Source: an uncultured Eubacteriales bacterium (GTDB taxonomy: Bacteria; Bacillota_A; Clostridia; Oscillospirales; Oscillospiraceae). Taken from it: DNA of 29,723 nt. Position 1 is the first letter of the stretch. Every line of letters begins with the position of its first letter. A program made the position numbers and the translations under genes. Under the pieces are notes generated by a model. It was not told where the DNA came from. It worked only from the letters and a program-made list of their open reading frames with translations, and made no database searches. The stretch covers positions 1 through 29,723 of the forward strand of contig CASTQR010000001.1 of assembly GCA_949451265.1 (NCBI GenBank). The letters are read 5' to 3'. Shown here one piece after another: positions 6,936-15,354 of the stretch.

Positions 6936-8882
6936 TTACTCCGCCTCGTCCTCACCGTCATCGGCGGCGGGGCCCTCCTCCAGCAGGGCGCGGATGGACA
7001 GGGAGACCTTCTTGTTCTCCTCGTCGATGGCGATGATCTTGGCGTCCACCACGTCGCCCTCCGCCAGCACGTCGCCGGGCTTCTCCACCCGGTGATCGGC
7101 GATCTGGGAGATGTGGATCAGGCCGTCCACGCCGGGGACGATCTCGGCAAAGGCGCCGAAGGTCATCAGCTTCACAATGCGCACGGAGGCGGTATCGCCC
7201 ACGGCGTACTTGGTAGTGAATACGGTCCAGGGCTCCTGGCTGTGATCCTTCATGCCCAGGGAAATCTTCTTCTTCTCCGGGTCGAAGGAAATCACATACA
7301 CCTCCACGGGGTCGCCCACGGACACCACCTCGGAGGGGGTCTTGATCCGGGACCAGGACAGCTCGGAGATGTGGACCATGCCGTCCACGCCGCCGATGTC
7401 CACGAAAGCGCCGTAAGAGGTCAGGCTCTTGACGGTGCCGCTGTAGTGCTTGCCCACCTCGATGTTGTTCCAGATCTCAGCGGCGGCGGCGGCCCGGGCC
7501 TCGGCGGCCACGGCGCGGATGGAGCCCACCACCCGGCGGCGGGCACGGTTCACCTCGGTGATGCGCAGCTGTACCCGGGTCTTGACCATCTCGGACAAGT
7601 CAGCCCCCCGGGGCTTGCCGGACTGGGACGCGGGGATGAACACCCGGATGCCCTTAACGCTGGCCACCAGGCCGCCCTTGTTCTCCTCGGTGATGATGCC
7701 CTCCAGAACGTCCTTGTTCTCCACGGCGTTCTCCACGATCTCCCAGTTCTTGTCCGCGTCCAGGCGCTTCTTGGACAGCACCACCACGCAGTCCCGGTCG
7801 CTGACCAGGCGGACCACGGCCTCGATCTCATCGCCCACCTTGGCGATGTCCTCCACCTTCACATCGGGATCATCGCTCAGCTCGGACAGGGGGATGCTGC
7901 CGGGGTACTTGACGCCCAGCTCCACCTGAATCTCGGTGGGCGTGATAGCCGCAACCGTACCAGTGACCCGATCCCCCGTATTCAAAATTTTGAACGACTC
8001 CTCCAGCATTTCCGCGAAGGACTGTTCAATCTCCATAATTTCGTCGCTCATCTTGTTGCTGACCTCCTTTATTATCCACCCCGGCGTGGATGCGCCGGCG
8101 GTGATTCCAAGCGTGCCAACCGACTGGAACCGGGCCCTGTCAATGTCCCGCCCCCGCTCCGCCTGCACCACCATGGGACAGCGGCGGGCGCACAGCTGGG
8201 TAAGCCTCCTGGTGTTGGAGCTTTTCTGATCGCCGATGACGATCATGGCGTCGCATTGCGCGGCCAGTTTCAGCGCCTCAGATTGGCGCCTGGACGTAGC
8301 ACCACATATTGTATCAAAAAATTCTGCGTTTGTACACACTTTTTTTGCGTTTTCCACGGTTTTTTTCCAGCCCGCCTCGATGGCCGTGGTCTGGGAGACA
8401 AATGTCAGCGGCTGGGCGTACAGTTCCGGGTTTTTCGACAAAACCCCTTCCAGTTCCTCCCAACCCGGCACGGCAAACCCGCGGGAGGTACAGCCCAGGA
8501 TGCCCACAATCTCCGGGTGGTCGGCCTCGCCCACCACCACCGGCGTCCGCCCCTTGGCCTCCGCCTCTCGGACGATGGCGTGGATGCGGGTGACATTGGG
8601 ACAGGTGGCGTCGATGACCCGGCACCGCCGGGCGGCCAGCGCCGTATACACCAAGTCTGGCTCCCCGTGGGCCCGGATCAGGACCGCGGCCCCCTCCGGC
8701 GCCTCCTCCGGGCTGTTGATGGTCACCGCCCCCATGTCCTCCAGGCGGCGGATCACGTGGTCATTGTGGGTCAGGTGGCCCAGCAGGTACACCGGGCCCT
8801 CCCCCGCCGCCCGCTCCGCCAGCTCCACCGCCCGGCGCACGCCGTAGCAGAATCCCGCCGTTTTCGCCAGCCGGACGATCAT
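6936..8882 (-). CDS. ispH: 4-hydroxy-3-methylbut-2-enyl diphosphate reductase fused to ribosomal protein S1-like domains
   Basis: Bifunctional 648-aa protein. Residues 1-280 are IspH (LytB), the last enzyme of the MEP isoprenoid pathway, making IPP and DMAPP with a 4Fe-4S cluster. The three cluster cysteines are present: Cys12 (GFCYGV), Cys94 (DATCPNV) and Cys193 (ICGATSRRQ), along with HPEIVG. Residues about 300-632 contain four S1 RNA-binding repeats (around 302-372, 390-455, 477-545 and 562-632; for example YGAFVDIGGVDGMVHISELSW), as in RpsA, which binds mRNA on the ribosome. The acidic tail EEGPAADDGEDEAE closes it. This fusion is an established clostridial arrangement. Its ATG overlaps the plsC stop (ATGA), coupling translation in the cmk-plsC-ispH/rpsA operon. 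Confidence 0.96.
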   Translation of the reverse strand: MIVRLAKTAGFCYGVRRAVELAERAAGEGPVYLLGHLTHNDHVIRRLEDMGAVTINSPEEAPEGAAVLIRAHGEPDLVYTALAARRCRVIDATCPNVTRIHAIVREAEAKGRTPVVVGEADHPEIVGILGCTSRGFAVPGWEELEGVLSKNPELYAQPLTFVSQTTAIEAGWKKTVENAKKVCTNAEFFDTICGATSRRQSEALKLAAQCDAMIVIGDQKSSNTRRLTQLCARRCPMVVQAERGRDIDRARFQSVGTLGITAGASTPGWIIKEVSNKMSDEIMEIEQSFAEMLEESFKILNTGDRVTGTVAAITPTEIQVELGVKYPGSIPLSELSDDPDVKVEDIAKVGDEIEAVVRLVSDRDCVVVLSKKRLDADKNWEIVENAVENKDVLEGIITEENKGGLVASVKGIRVFIPASQSGKPRGADLSEMVKTRVQLRITEVNRARRRVVGSIRAVAAEARAAAAAEIWNNIEVGKHYSGTVKSLTSYGAFVDIGGVDGMVHISELSWSRIKTPSEVVSVGDPVEVYVISFDPEKKKISLGMKDHSQEPWTVFTTKYAVGDTASVRIVKLMTFGAFAEIVPGVDGLIHISQIADHRVEKPGDVLAEGDVVDAKIIAIDEENKKVSLSIRALLEEGPAADDGEDEAE

Positions 8883-9472
8883 GCCGCCCGCTCCTCCAGC
8901 GCCCGGATCCGCTCCATCAGGTCGTCCGCGATGCGCTGGTAGTCCTCCGGGGTGGGCTTGCGGCCCTCAAATTCCGGGTGGTAGGGTTCTCCGAACACGA
9001 TGGTGGTCCGGCGGAACCGCCGCTTCCTGGTGGGTATGTAGATGGGCACGATGGGCGCGCCGGTGCGGGTGGCGAACATGGCCGCCCCGGTGCGGGCCTC
9101 GGAGTCCTCCCCGTCCTTTACCCGGGTGCCCTGGGGGAACATCAGCAGCTTCTCGCCGCCCTTCAGAATGCGCAGGGCCTCCTTCAGCGCCCCCACGTCG
9201 GCCTTGCCCCGCTTCACGCCGAAGATGCCTGCCTTTTTCAGCAGGAAGCCGATCACGGGCCACTTCATCACTTCCTCCTTCGCCATCACGTGTACCTGCT
9301 TCCGCCAGCCCAGGCAGCACACCACGTACAGCGGATCGCCCAGGGTGCTGTGGTTGCCGCACAGCAACGCAGCCCCCTCGGGCACGTGCTCCACCCCCAC
9401 CGCCTTCCAGGGGTGGAGGATCTTCATATAGATCCAGATGATGGGATAGAGCACCGCGTATGCCTTATTCAT
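8879..9472 (-). CDS. plsC: 1-acyl-sn-glycerol-3-phosphate acyltransferase
   Basis: Membrane-bound acyltransferase making phosphatidic acid from lysophosphatidic acid, 197 aa. The catalytic HX4D motif is His41-Asp46 in GNHSTLGDPLY. The second block reads FPQGTRVK, with Gln where most members have Glu (EGTR). A hydrophobic N-terminal segment (VLYPIIWIYMKI) can anchor it. Two ATGs are close together; I chose 9470-9472, because GGAGG lies eight bases upstream and touches the other ATG (9476-9478). The start overlaps the end of cmk by eight bases and the stop overlaps the ispH start, so it is fully embedded in the operon. Confidence 0.94.
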   Translation of the reverse strand: MNKAYAVLYPIIWIYMKILHPWKAVGVEHVPEGAALLCGNHSTLGDPLYVVCCLGWRKQVHVMAKEEVMKWPVIGFLLKKAGIFGVKRGKADVGALKEALRILKGGEKLLMFPQGTRVKDGEDSEARTGAAMFATRTGAPIVPIYIPTRKRRFRRTTIVFGEPYHPEFEGRKPTPEDYQRIADDLMERIRALEERAA

Positions 9473-10163
9473 GTCCATCCCCCTCCGCCAGTTTCAGGTG
9501 GTTCCGGGCCAGCCCCAGCAGCAGCTGGAAGCTCTCCTCCAAATCCAGCTTAGTGGTGTCCGCCAGCACCGCGTCCGCCGCCTGCCGCAGGGGTGCGGTT
9601 TCCCGCTGGCTGTCCCGGCGGTCCCGTTCGATGACCTCCGCCAGCACCTGGCCGAACTCCGCCTGCTGGCCCCGCTCCCGCAGTTCCTTGCAGCGGCGCT
9701 CCGCCCTGGCCTCCGGGGCGGCAGTGAGGTAGATCTTCAGATCCGCCCCCGGCAGCACCACCGTGCCGATGTCCCGGCCGTCCATGATCACATCGTGTTC
9801 CCGGGCCGCTTTGCGCTGCATCTCCATGAGGAAGTCACGCACCGCCGGGATAGCCGCCGCCTTGGACGCCGCCGCGGACACCTCATTCCGCCGGATGGCC
9901 TCCGTCACGTCCTCCCCGTCCAGGAACATATGCTGGAGGCCGTCCGCCCCATAGGCCATGGTGATAGACAGTCCCGGCAGCAGCGCCGCCACCGCCCCCC
10001 CGTCGGCGGGATCGATCCCCCGCCCCAGGGCCGCCAGCCCCACGGTGCGGTAGATGGCCCCGGTGTCTACGTACAGGAAGCCCAGCTCCTTTGCCAGCGC
10101 CTTGGCCAGGGTGGATTTCCCCGCCCCGGAGGGCCCGTCGATGGCGATACTGCGGTACTTCAT
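9465..10163 (-). CDS. cmk: cytidylate kinase
   Basis: Phosphorylates CMP and dCMP with ATP, 232 aa, normal length. The P-loop GPSGAGKST is at residues 10-18, YVDTGAIYR follows in the CMP-binding region, and DGRDIGT is the conserved DGRD motif. The start ATG at 10161-10163 gives the usual beginning MKYRSIAIDGPSG. An upstream in-frame ATG at 10182-10184 overlaps the stop of the flavoprotein gene as ATGA but has no ribosome binding site and would add seven unusual residues. It is the first of the cmk-plsC-ispH/rpsA set, downstream of the flavoprotein gene with no promoter seen between. Confidence 0.96.
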   Translation of the reverse strand: MKYRSIAIDGPSGAGKSTLAKALAKELGFLYVDTGAIYRTVGLAALGRGIDPADGGAVAALLPGLSITMAYGADGLQHMFLDGEDVTEAIRRNEVSAAASKAAAIPAVRDFLMEMQRKAAREHDVIMDGRDIGTVVLPGADLKIYLTAAPEARAERRCKELRERGQQAEFGQVLAEVIERDRRDSQRETAPLRQAADAVLADTTKLDLEESFQLLLGLARNHLKLAEGDGHE

Positions 10164-10180
10164 GGCACAACGCCCTTTCC

Positions 10181-11437
10181 TCATTCCCGATTGACTACCC
10201 GTTCCGCCGCGGCCAGCCCCGCGGCGTGGCCCGTGGCCCAGGCGATCTGCAAATTGAACCCGCCGGTGTAGCCGTCCACGTCCAGCACCTCCCCGGCCAG
10301 GTACAGCCCCGCCGCCTTCTTGGATTCCATGGTTTTGGGATCCACCTCCCCCACGGCCACGCCGCCGGAGGTGACCACCGCCTCCTCCACCGGGCGGGGG
10401 CCCGTAAGGGGGACGGTAAAATCCTTCAACGCTTCCAGCAGGGCCCGCCGCTGTTCCTTCCGGATATCGTGGGCCTTGGCCTCCCCCGGCACGCCGGATC
10501 GGGCCACAATGACAGGGATCAGGCTCCTGGGCACCAGCCCCCCCACCACGTTGGAGAACTCCTGGTTGGCCCTGGCCCCCAGTTCCCGCACCAGGCGGGC
10601 GTCCAGGGTCTGTTCATCCAGGGCAGGCTTCAGGTCGATGTGGGCGGTATAGCTCCGCTTCCCGAAATCCAAGTGGGCGGAGGCGGACAGCACCAGCGGC
10701 CCGGACAGCCCGAAGTGGGTAAACAGCAGCTCCCCCTGCTCCCGGAAGGCGGTCCTGCCCCGGTCGTCCCTCACCCGCAGCTCCACGTTCCGCAGGGACA
10801 GCCCCTGGAGCTGGACGCAGCAGGGGTCGTCCGACTCCAGCGGCACCAGGGAGCCCCGGAGGGTCGTAATGGTATGCCCCACCGACCGGGCCAGGGCGTA
10901 CCCCTCCCCGGTGGAGCCGGTGCGGGGGTAGGACGCCCCGCCGGTGGCCAAAATGACCGCCCCAAATTGGTACAGCGTACCGCCCCGCTCCGTGGTAATC
11001 TCAACCAGCCGCCCGTCTTGGGCCGTCAGGCCCGTGAGGCGGTCCCGGCGCAGCTCCACGCCAAGGCGGCGCAGCTCGAAAAACAGGGCGTCCACAATGT
11101 CCGCCGCCCTGTCAGACACGGGGAACACCCGCTTCCCCCGCTCCGTTTTCAGCGGCACCCCCAGGCCCTCGAAGAAGTCCATGGCGTCCTGGGGGGAGAA
11201 GCGGTGGAAGGCGCTGTACAGAAACCGCCCGTTCCGGGGGATGGACGCCAGCAGCTCGTCCCGCGTACAGTTGTTGGTGACGTTACACCGGCCCTTCCCG
11301 GTGATATACAGCTTCCGGCCCACCTTCTCGTTGGGCTCCAGCAGCACCACGTCCGCCCCGGCCCTGGCGGCGGTAATGGCGGCCATCATCCCCGCCGCGC
11401 CGCCCCCGGCCACAATCACGTTATTGCTGTGTGCCAT
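10181..11437 (-). CDS. NAD(P)/FAD-dependent oxidoreductase, HI0933 / BaiN-like
   Basis: Flavoprotein of the HI0933 family, 418 aa, typical length. An N-terminal FAD dinucleotide fold reads VIVAGGGAAGMMAA, followed by EPNEKVGRKLYITGKGRCN, the family hallmark. The C-terminal FAD segment reads AGLYLAGEVLDVDGYTGGFN. Members are annotated variously as aminoacetone oxidase-like or as BaiN, reported in bile-acid reduction; the actual substrate here cannot be inferred. I started at the ATG 11435-11437 (MAHSNN), which has AAGG six bases upstream; an in-frame ATG at 11450-11452 lacks a clear site. It overlaps the end of the RpiR gene by 17 bases, so the two are co-transcribed. Confidence 0.92.
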   Translation of the reverse strand: MAHSNNVIVAGGGAAGMMAAITAARAGADVVLLEPNEKVGRKLYITGKGRCNVTNNCTRDELLASIPRNGRFLYSAFHRFSPQDAMDFFEGLGVPLKTERGKRVFPVSDRAADIVDALFFELRRLGVELRRDRLTGLTAQDGRLVEITTERGGTLYQFGAVILATGGASYPRTGSTGEGYALARSVGHTITTLRGSLVPLESDDPCCVQLQGLSLRNVELRVRDDRGRTAFREQGELLFTHFGLSGPLVLSASAHLDFGKRSYTAHIDLKPALDEQTLDARLVRELGARANQEFSNVVGGLVPRSLIPVIVARSGVPGEAKAHDIRKEQRRALLEALKDFTVPLTGPRPVEEAVVTSGGVAVGEVDPKTMESKKAAGLYLAGEVLDVDGYTGGFNLQIAWATGHAAGLAAAERVVNRE

Positions 11438-12296
11438 ACTCCACCTTTTCATAGACCTGGTACTCGTCCCAGATCTGTTCCAGCCGCTGGAAGGTGGCGG
11501 TGACCTCGTCGGACTTTCTCCGCCCCACCGCCACGATGAGCGCGTTGATCACCGACAGAGGGGCCACCAGTGAGTCGGCAAAGGACACCATGTCGCTTTT
11601 CGCCAGCAGGCGGTAGTTGGCGGTGTCGTACAGGGGGGACAGCTCGCTGTCGGTGACGGCCACCACCGTGGCCCCCTGGTCCCGGGCAAACTCCAGCGCC
11701 CGCACGGAGCGGGTGGAGTACCGGGGGAAGCTGATGCCGATCACCACGTCCCCCTCCCCCACCCGGAGGAGCTGTTCAAACATATCGCTGGCCAGGCTGG
11801 CCTGCACCTGGCACACGTTATCGAAGATCAGCTTGAAGTAGAAGGTGAGAAAGTCCGCCAGCGCCGATGACGACCGGGCCCCCAGGATGTAGATCCGCCG
11901 GGCCTTCACAATGGCCTCCACCGACGCGGAAAAGTCCTCCCGGCTCAGCTCCGCCAGGGACATCCGCAGCTTCTCAATGTCCCCCTGCACCACCTTCTCC
12001 AGCACGTCCTGGGTGCCCAGGCGGTCGTAGGACACCTCAATGCGCTGGACGGTGGTGAGCTTGGAGCGGATCATCTCCTGCATGGCCTTCTGCATGGCGG
12101 GGTAGCCGTCGTACCCCAGCTCGGCGGCAAAGCGCACCACGGTGGACTCACTGATCTTCACCGTCTGGCCCAGCTTCGCCGCCGTCATAAAGGCGGCCTT
12201 GTCGTAGTTTTCCAGGATGTAGCGCCCAATGAGCTTCTGCCCCTTGGAAAATCCGGCCATTCCGCCCTGGATCGCGCTCAAAATATCTCGGCTCAT
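11421..12296 (-). CDS. MurR/RpiR-family transcriptional regulator with SIS domain
   Basis: DNA-binding regulator of sugar-phosphate type, 291 aa. Residues 1-77 form the RpiR helix-turn-helix (FMTAAKLGQTVKISESTVVRFA); residues about 120-260 are a SIS phosphosugar-binding domain (RIYILGARSSSALADFL, then GDVVIGISFPRYSTRSV). No sugar metabolism gene lies next to it; the downstream overlapping gene is a flavoprotein, so the target and ligand are open. It has its own promoter, 82 bases upstream of the start, and opens the transcript that runs into cmk. Confidence 0.94.
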   Translation of the reverse strand: MSRDILSAIQGGMAGFSKGQKLIGRYILENYDKAAFMTAAKLGQTVKISESTVVRFAAELGYDGYPAMQKAMQEMIRSKLTTVQRIEVSYDRLGTQDVLEKVVQGDIEKLRMSLAELSREDFSASVEAIVKARRIYILGARSSSALADFLTFYFKLIFDNVCQVQASLASDMFEQLLRVGEGDVVIGISFPRYSTRSVRALEFARDQGATVVAVTDSELSPLYDTANYRLLAKSDMVSFADSLVAPLSVINALIVAVGRRKSDEVTATFQRLEQIWDEYQVYEKVEYGTQQ

Positions 12297-12377
12297 CGCA
12301 AACCCCTGCCCCGCTCCCAGTCTCTCTATCTTGATGCGAAATGACGGCGGATACCGCCGCCCTTCGCCAGCAGTCCC

Positions 12378-12406
12378 ATTGTACTGTGTTATCCGGGAAA
12401 ATGCAA
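12378..12406 (-). promoter_or_regulatory. promoter for the RpiR regulator gene
   Basis: -10 TACAAT (12378-12383), 17-bp spacer and -35 TTGCAT (12401-12406), in the gap downstream of the rluB-type gene. The leader is about 75 nt. Confidence 0.7.
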
Positions 12407-12428
12407 GGGGTTTTGCACGTTTTTCAAG

Positions 12429-13121
12429 CTAAACTTGCAAAAGGGCCCGCTCCTCTGCCGACAGGGGCCGCCACTTCCCCGGCGCCAGCCCCCCCAGCAG
12501 GAGCTCCCCCTCCCGCACCCGGCGCAGGCGGTCCACCCGCAGCCCCGCCGCGGCGCACATACGGCGCACCTGCCGGTTCTTCCCCTGGTGTATAACGATG
12601 GTGAGGGCGTTTTTCCCCGTCCGCTCCACCCGGTCGGCGGTGAGGATTTCCCCGCCGTCCTCCACCGGGGCGGACAGCATGGGCAGGGCCCGCTCCACGT
12701 CCCCCGCCACCCACACCCGGTACTCCTTCTCCACCCCGTGGGAGGGGTGGGTAAGCCGCTGGGTCAGCGCCCCGTCGTCGGTGAGGAGCAGCAGGCCCTC
12801 CGAGTCCATGTCCAGCCGCCCCACGGGCCACACCCGGGCGGGGCAGTCCGCCACCAACGCCGCCACCGTTTTCCGCCCCTTCTCGTCGGACAGGGTGGTG
12901 ACGCAGCCCCTGGGCTTGTTCAGCATGATGTACGTGTGGGGGTTGGGGGCGGGCAGGAGAACGCCGTCCACCTCGACCCGGTCACGGGCCGGGTCGGCCT
13001 TGTCCCCCAGCCCCGCCGGGCGGCTGTTTACCGTCACCCGGCCCGATAAAATATATTCCTCCGCCCGGCGGCGGGAGCAGATCCCCGCCGCCGACAGCAG
13101 CTTTTGCAGTCGTTCCTCCAT
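12429..13121 (-). CDS. rluB: 23S rRNA pseudouridine synthase, RsuA/RluB type
   Basis: Isomerises a specific uridine in rRNA, 230 aa. An N-terminal S4 RNA-binding domain (about 1-60, RLQKLLSAAGICSRRRAEEYI) is followed by the RsuA-type catalytic domain with the active Asp104 in GRLDMDSEGLLLL and HQGKNRQVRRM near the end. RluB (23S rRNA) is the usual assignment for clostridial members of this length and neighbourhood; RsuA or RluE/F-type specificity cannot be excluded from sequence alone. ATG at 13119-13121 has GGAGG(AGGG) just upstream. It follows dacF by 19 bases, as in other Clostridia. Confidence 0.92.
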   Translation of the reverse strand: MEERLQKLLSAAGICSRRRAEEYILSGRVTVNSRPAGLGDKADPARDRVEVDGVLLPAPNPHTYIMLNKPRGCVTTLSDEKGRKTVAALVADCPARVWPVGRLDMDSEGLLLLTDDGALTQRLTHPSHGVEKEYRVWVAGDVERALPMLSAPVEDGGEILTADRVERTGKNALTIVIHQGKNRQVRRMCAAAGLRVDRLRRVREGELLLGGLAPGKWRPLSAEERALLQV

Positions 13122-13140
13122 GCCGTCCCTCCTCCGGCGC

Positions 13141-14247
13141 TCAGGCGGCCCTCCCGCCCAGCAGCGCCCGCAGCTTTTCCAAAAGGGTCAGGGGCTCCCG
13201 CGCGTCCAGCCCCGCGTTACTCTGGCTCACCAGCGGCATCTGGGCGACGACCTCCCCGTTGAGCCGCCAGCGGATCTCCCCCAGCTGTACCCCCGCCGGC
13301 AGGGGGGCGGTGGCGCTCCTCAGCAGCTCCACCTCCATCACCGGCCTCTCCCCGGCCTTCAGCGGGTAGCCCAGCTCCGCCTTGGTCACCACCGGCATGG
13401 TGGGGATGAGGCTGCCCTCCACCGCCACTGAGCCCAGCACCTCCCCCGCCCGGCACAGCACCTGCCGGGGGCAGGTTTGGAAGCCGTAGTCCAGCAGTTT
13501 CCGGTGATCGTTCCAGTCGTCCCCGTCGTTGAGGGTGACGCAGATCAGGGTCTGCCCGTTCCGGGTGGCGGCGGACACCAGCGTCCGGCCCGCCTTCTCC
13601 GTGAACCCGGTCTTCATGCCCACGCAGCCCTCGCACCGCCACAGCAGCTTGTTGTGGTTCACGAAGGTGCGGGTGCCGATGGTGATCGACTTCGTGGCGC
13701 ATAGGTCCGCCACCGTCTCATTCCTCAGGCACGCCTGGGCCAGCAGGGCCATGTCATAGGGGGTGGAATAGTGGCTGTCGTCGTTGAGCCCGCTGGGGTT
13801 GGCGAAGGAGCTGTTTTTCATGCCCAGCGCCGCCGCCTTTTCGTTCATGAGGGCCACGAACTCCCCCTCGCTCCCCGCCGTATGGCAGGCGATGACCATG
13901 GCCGCGTCGTTCCCCGACTGGAGCAGCAGGCCGTACAGCAGCCCCCGCAGGGTGATCTCCTCCCCCGCCTTCAGGTAGATGGACGAGCCCTCGCTGCCCA
14001 GCCACTCCCCCTTGACAGTGACCGTCTCGTCCAAGTCCCGCGCCCGCTCCACCGCCACCAGCGCCGTCATCAGCTTGGTGGTGCTGGCGATGAGCCGGGG
14101 CCGGTGGGCGTCGTGTTCGTACAGCACCCGGCCGCTTTCGGCGTCCATCAGCACGGCCCCCGCCGCCCGGTCACCCACGGCGTACCCCGGCAGGCACAGC
14201 AGAGCCAGCAGGGCCAGCGCCCCCGCCGCCCCTATCCATTTCCTCAC
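13141..14247 (-). CDS. dacF: D-alanyl-D-alanine carboxypeptidase (PBP5/DacF type, peptidase S11)
   Basis: Removes the terminal D-Ala from peptidoglycan stem peptides outside the membrane, 368 aa. A signal peptide (about 1-23, ALLALLCLPGYA) is followed by the three active-site motifs: SxxK at Ser55-Lys58 (STTK), SGN in LLQSGNDAAM and KTG in GMKTGFTEKAGRT. A C-terminal PBP5-type beta domain follows. The start is GTG at 14245-14247, with GGGAG nine bases upstream; that site lies inside the hairpin at 14250-14296. In Bacillus DacF acts in spore cortex formation; the neighbouring gerW supports a sporulation role, but a vegetative role is possible. Confidence 0.94.
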   Translation of the reverse strand: MRKWIGAAGALALLALLCLPGYAVGDRAAGAVLMDAESGRVLYEHDAHRPRLIASTTKLMTALVAVERARDLDETVTVKGEWLGSEGSSIYLKAGEEITLRGLLYGLLLQSGNDAAMVIACHTAGSEGEFVALMNEKAAALGMKNSSFANPSGLNDDSHYSTPYDMALLAQACLRNETVADLCATKSITIGTRTFVNHNKLLWRCEGCVGMKTGFTEKAGRTLVSAATRNGQTLICVTLNDGDDWNDHRKLLDYGFQTCPRQVLCRAGEVLGSVAVEGSLIPTMPVVTKAELGYPLKAGERPVMEVELLRSATAPLPAGVQLGEIRWRLNGEVVAQMPLVSQSNAGLDAREPLTLLEKLRALLGGRAA

Positions 14248-14249
14248 AA

Positions 14250-14296
14250 AAGGTCACTCCCATCCGAATATGATCAGATGGGAGTAGTATGACCTT
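14250..14296 (-). promoter_or_regulatory. hairpin covering the dacF ribosome binding site
   Basis: On the transcript, CUCCCAUC (14277-14284) pairs with GAUGGGAG (14257-14264) around a 12-nt loop, and AAGGUCA (14290-14296) pairs with UGACCUU (14250-14256) beyond a one-sided bulge of five bases. The 3' arm contains the GGGAG ribosome binding site of dacF and ends three bases before its GTG. It may be a weak terminator of gerW (UUUU follows) or may mask dacF translation. Confidence 0.55.
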
Positions 14297-14321
14297 GGCA
14301 GTCCTTTCTTATCCGGGCAGG

Positions 14322-14723
14322 TTACAGGGGCTGTTCCCCGGCGCTCTCCCCGCTCTTTTTGTCGATATAGCCGGTGACCTTGTCGAACATCTCGGGCACC
14401 AGATCCACCACCCGGCTGATGTTGTCCCCCGGCGGGGGCGCCACGGGCAGCAGCCGCACGGAGCCGTCCTTCACCACCAGGAAGGCGATGGGCATCACAT
14501 TTACGCCCGCCCCCGCGCCGCCGCCGAAGCACCAGGGCTGTGCCTTGCCGTAGTCGGAGCCGCCGGTGGCAAAGCCGAAGGACACCTTGGAGACCGGGAT
14601 CAGGGTCACGCCGTCCTGGGTGACGATGGGCTGGCCCACCACGGTGTTGGCGTCCACCATCTCCCGGATCTTGTTCATGGTGGTCTGGAGCACTTCATTG
14701 ATGGGATGGTTGGTTTCACTCAT
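14322..14723 (-). CDS. gerW: GerW (YtfJ) family sporulation protein
   Basis: Small protein of the GerW/YtfJ family, 133 aa, made in sporulating cells and needed for normal germination in Bacillus. Family features seen: an N-terminal helix (LQTTMNKIREMVDANTVVG), the central DGVTLIPVSKVSFGFATGG, the glycine-rich GGGAGAGVNVMPIAFLV, and DLVPEMFDKV. No catalytic motif is known. The start ATG overlaps the last bases of the DUF2953 gene, the same pair order as ytfI-ytfJ in Bacillus. It marks the organism as a likely spore former. Confidence 0.95.
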   Translation of the reverse strand: MSETNHPINEVLQTTMNKIREMVDANTVVGQPIVTQDGVTLIPVSKVSFGFATGGSDYGKAQPWCFGGGAGAGVNVMPIAFLVVKDGSVRLLPVAPPPGDNISRVVDLVPEMFDKVTGYIDKKSGESAGEQPL

Positions 14724-15354
14724 GACTCATTGCCTCCTGTTTTTTTCTTCTGGCGGGTTTCCCGCTCTTGATCCATACCACAAGCGCCTTCACGCCGTAG
14801 TGTACGCCCAGCGTCACGATCTGCCCCACCGTCATGGTGAGGGCCGCTTCCGCCTCCACACCCGGCTGAGTCCGGCTGTAGTCCATGCCGATCCGGAGGT
14901 TGTGGCGCTTCACCTTGAAATTATGATCCAAAATGGGCCAGATCATCCCCATGACCGCGTTGGCCTGCCCGTAACCCACGGCGATAGCGGCGGGGTCGCT
15001 GCCGCCCCAGATGAGTTCCAGGTCGATATTGTCAATGCGGATCTTCCGCTTCAGCGACCCGCAGGCCTGTCCCACCACGGGCAGCAGCTTCAGCAGGCGG
15101 GACAGGGTTCCGGGCTGGCCCTCCTTGGGCTCTTTCTTGTGTTTTTCCGCCACGGCGGGCTTCTCTTTTTTCTTCTTTTCCTTTTTGGGCTTCTTCTCCT
15201 TGGGCTTGGCGGGCAGGAGCTGGATCTTGAACGGCCCCGCCAGCACCCACACGAACAGCCCCGCTTCCCCATACTTCACCCGGCCCCCCAGCCGGATCAG
15301 GGAGATCAGCCACAGCACCGCGAGGACGATCAGCAGCACCTTGAGGAGGGTCAT
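14716..15354 (-). CDS. DUF2953 domain protein (YtfI-like)
   Basis: Uncharacterised protein of 212 aa, DUF2953 type as judged by the position between scpB and gerW. It has one N-terminal membrane segment (LLKVLLIVLAVLWLISLI), a short beta-like part, a very lysine/glutamate-rich stretch (about 50-80, many KK and KE pairs), then a region with IRIDNIDLELIWGGSDPAAIA that fits the family. The start is the ATG at 15352-15354, overlapping the scpB stop by four bases; the frame is open further upstream but that part is inside scpB. Function is unknown; the coupling to gerW suggests a sporulation role. Confidence 0.85.
   Translation of the reverse strand: MTLLKVLLIVLAVLWLISLIRLGGRVKYGEAGLFVWVLAGPFKIQLLPAKPKEKKPKKEKKKKEKPAVAEKHKKEPKEGQPGTLSRLLKLLPVVGQACGSLKRKIRIDNIDLELIWGGSDPAAIAVGYGQANAVMGMIWPILDHNFKVKRHNLRIGMDYSRTQPGVEAEAALTMTVGQIVTLGVHYGVKALVVWIKSGKPARRKKQEAMSHE

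Noticed and set aside
6924..8942. Long plus-strand open frame opposite ispH-rpsA
   Set aside because: Shadow of a conserved gene; composition rich in His, Gly, Asp and Leu, no recognisable family.
10091..11503. Long plus-strand open frame opposite the flavoprotein and cmk genes
   Set aside because: Antisense shadow; Pro/His/Gly-rich, no domain, no ribosome binding site.
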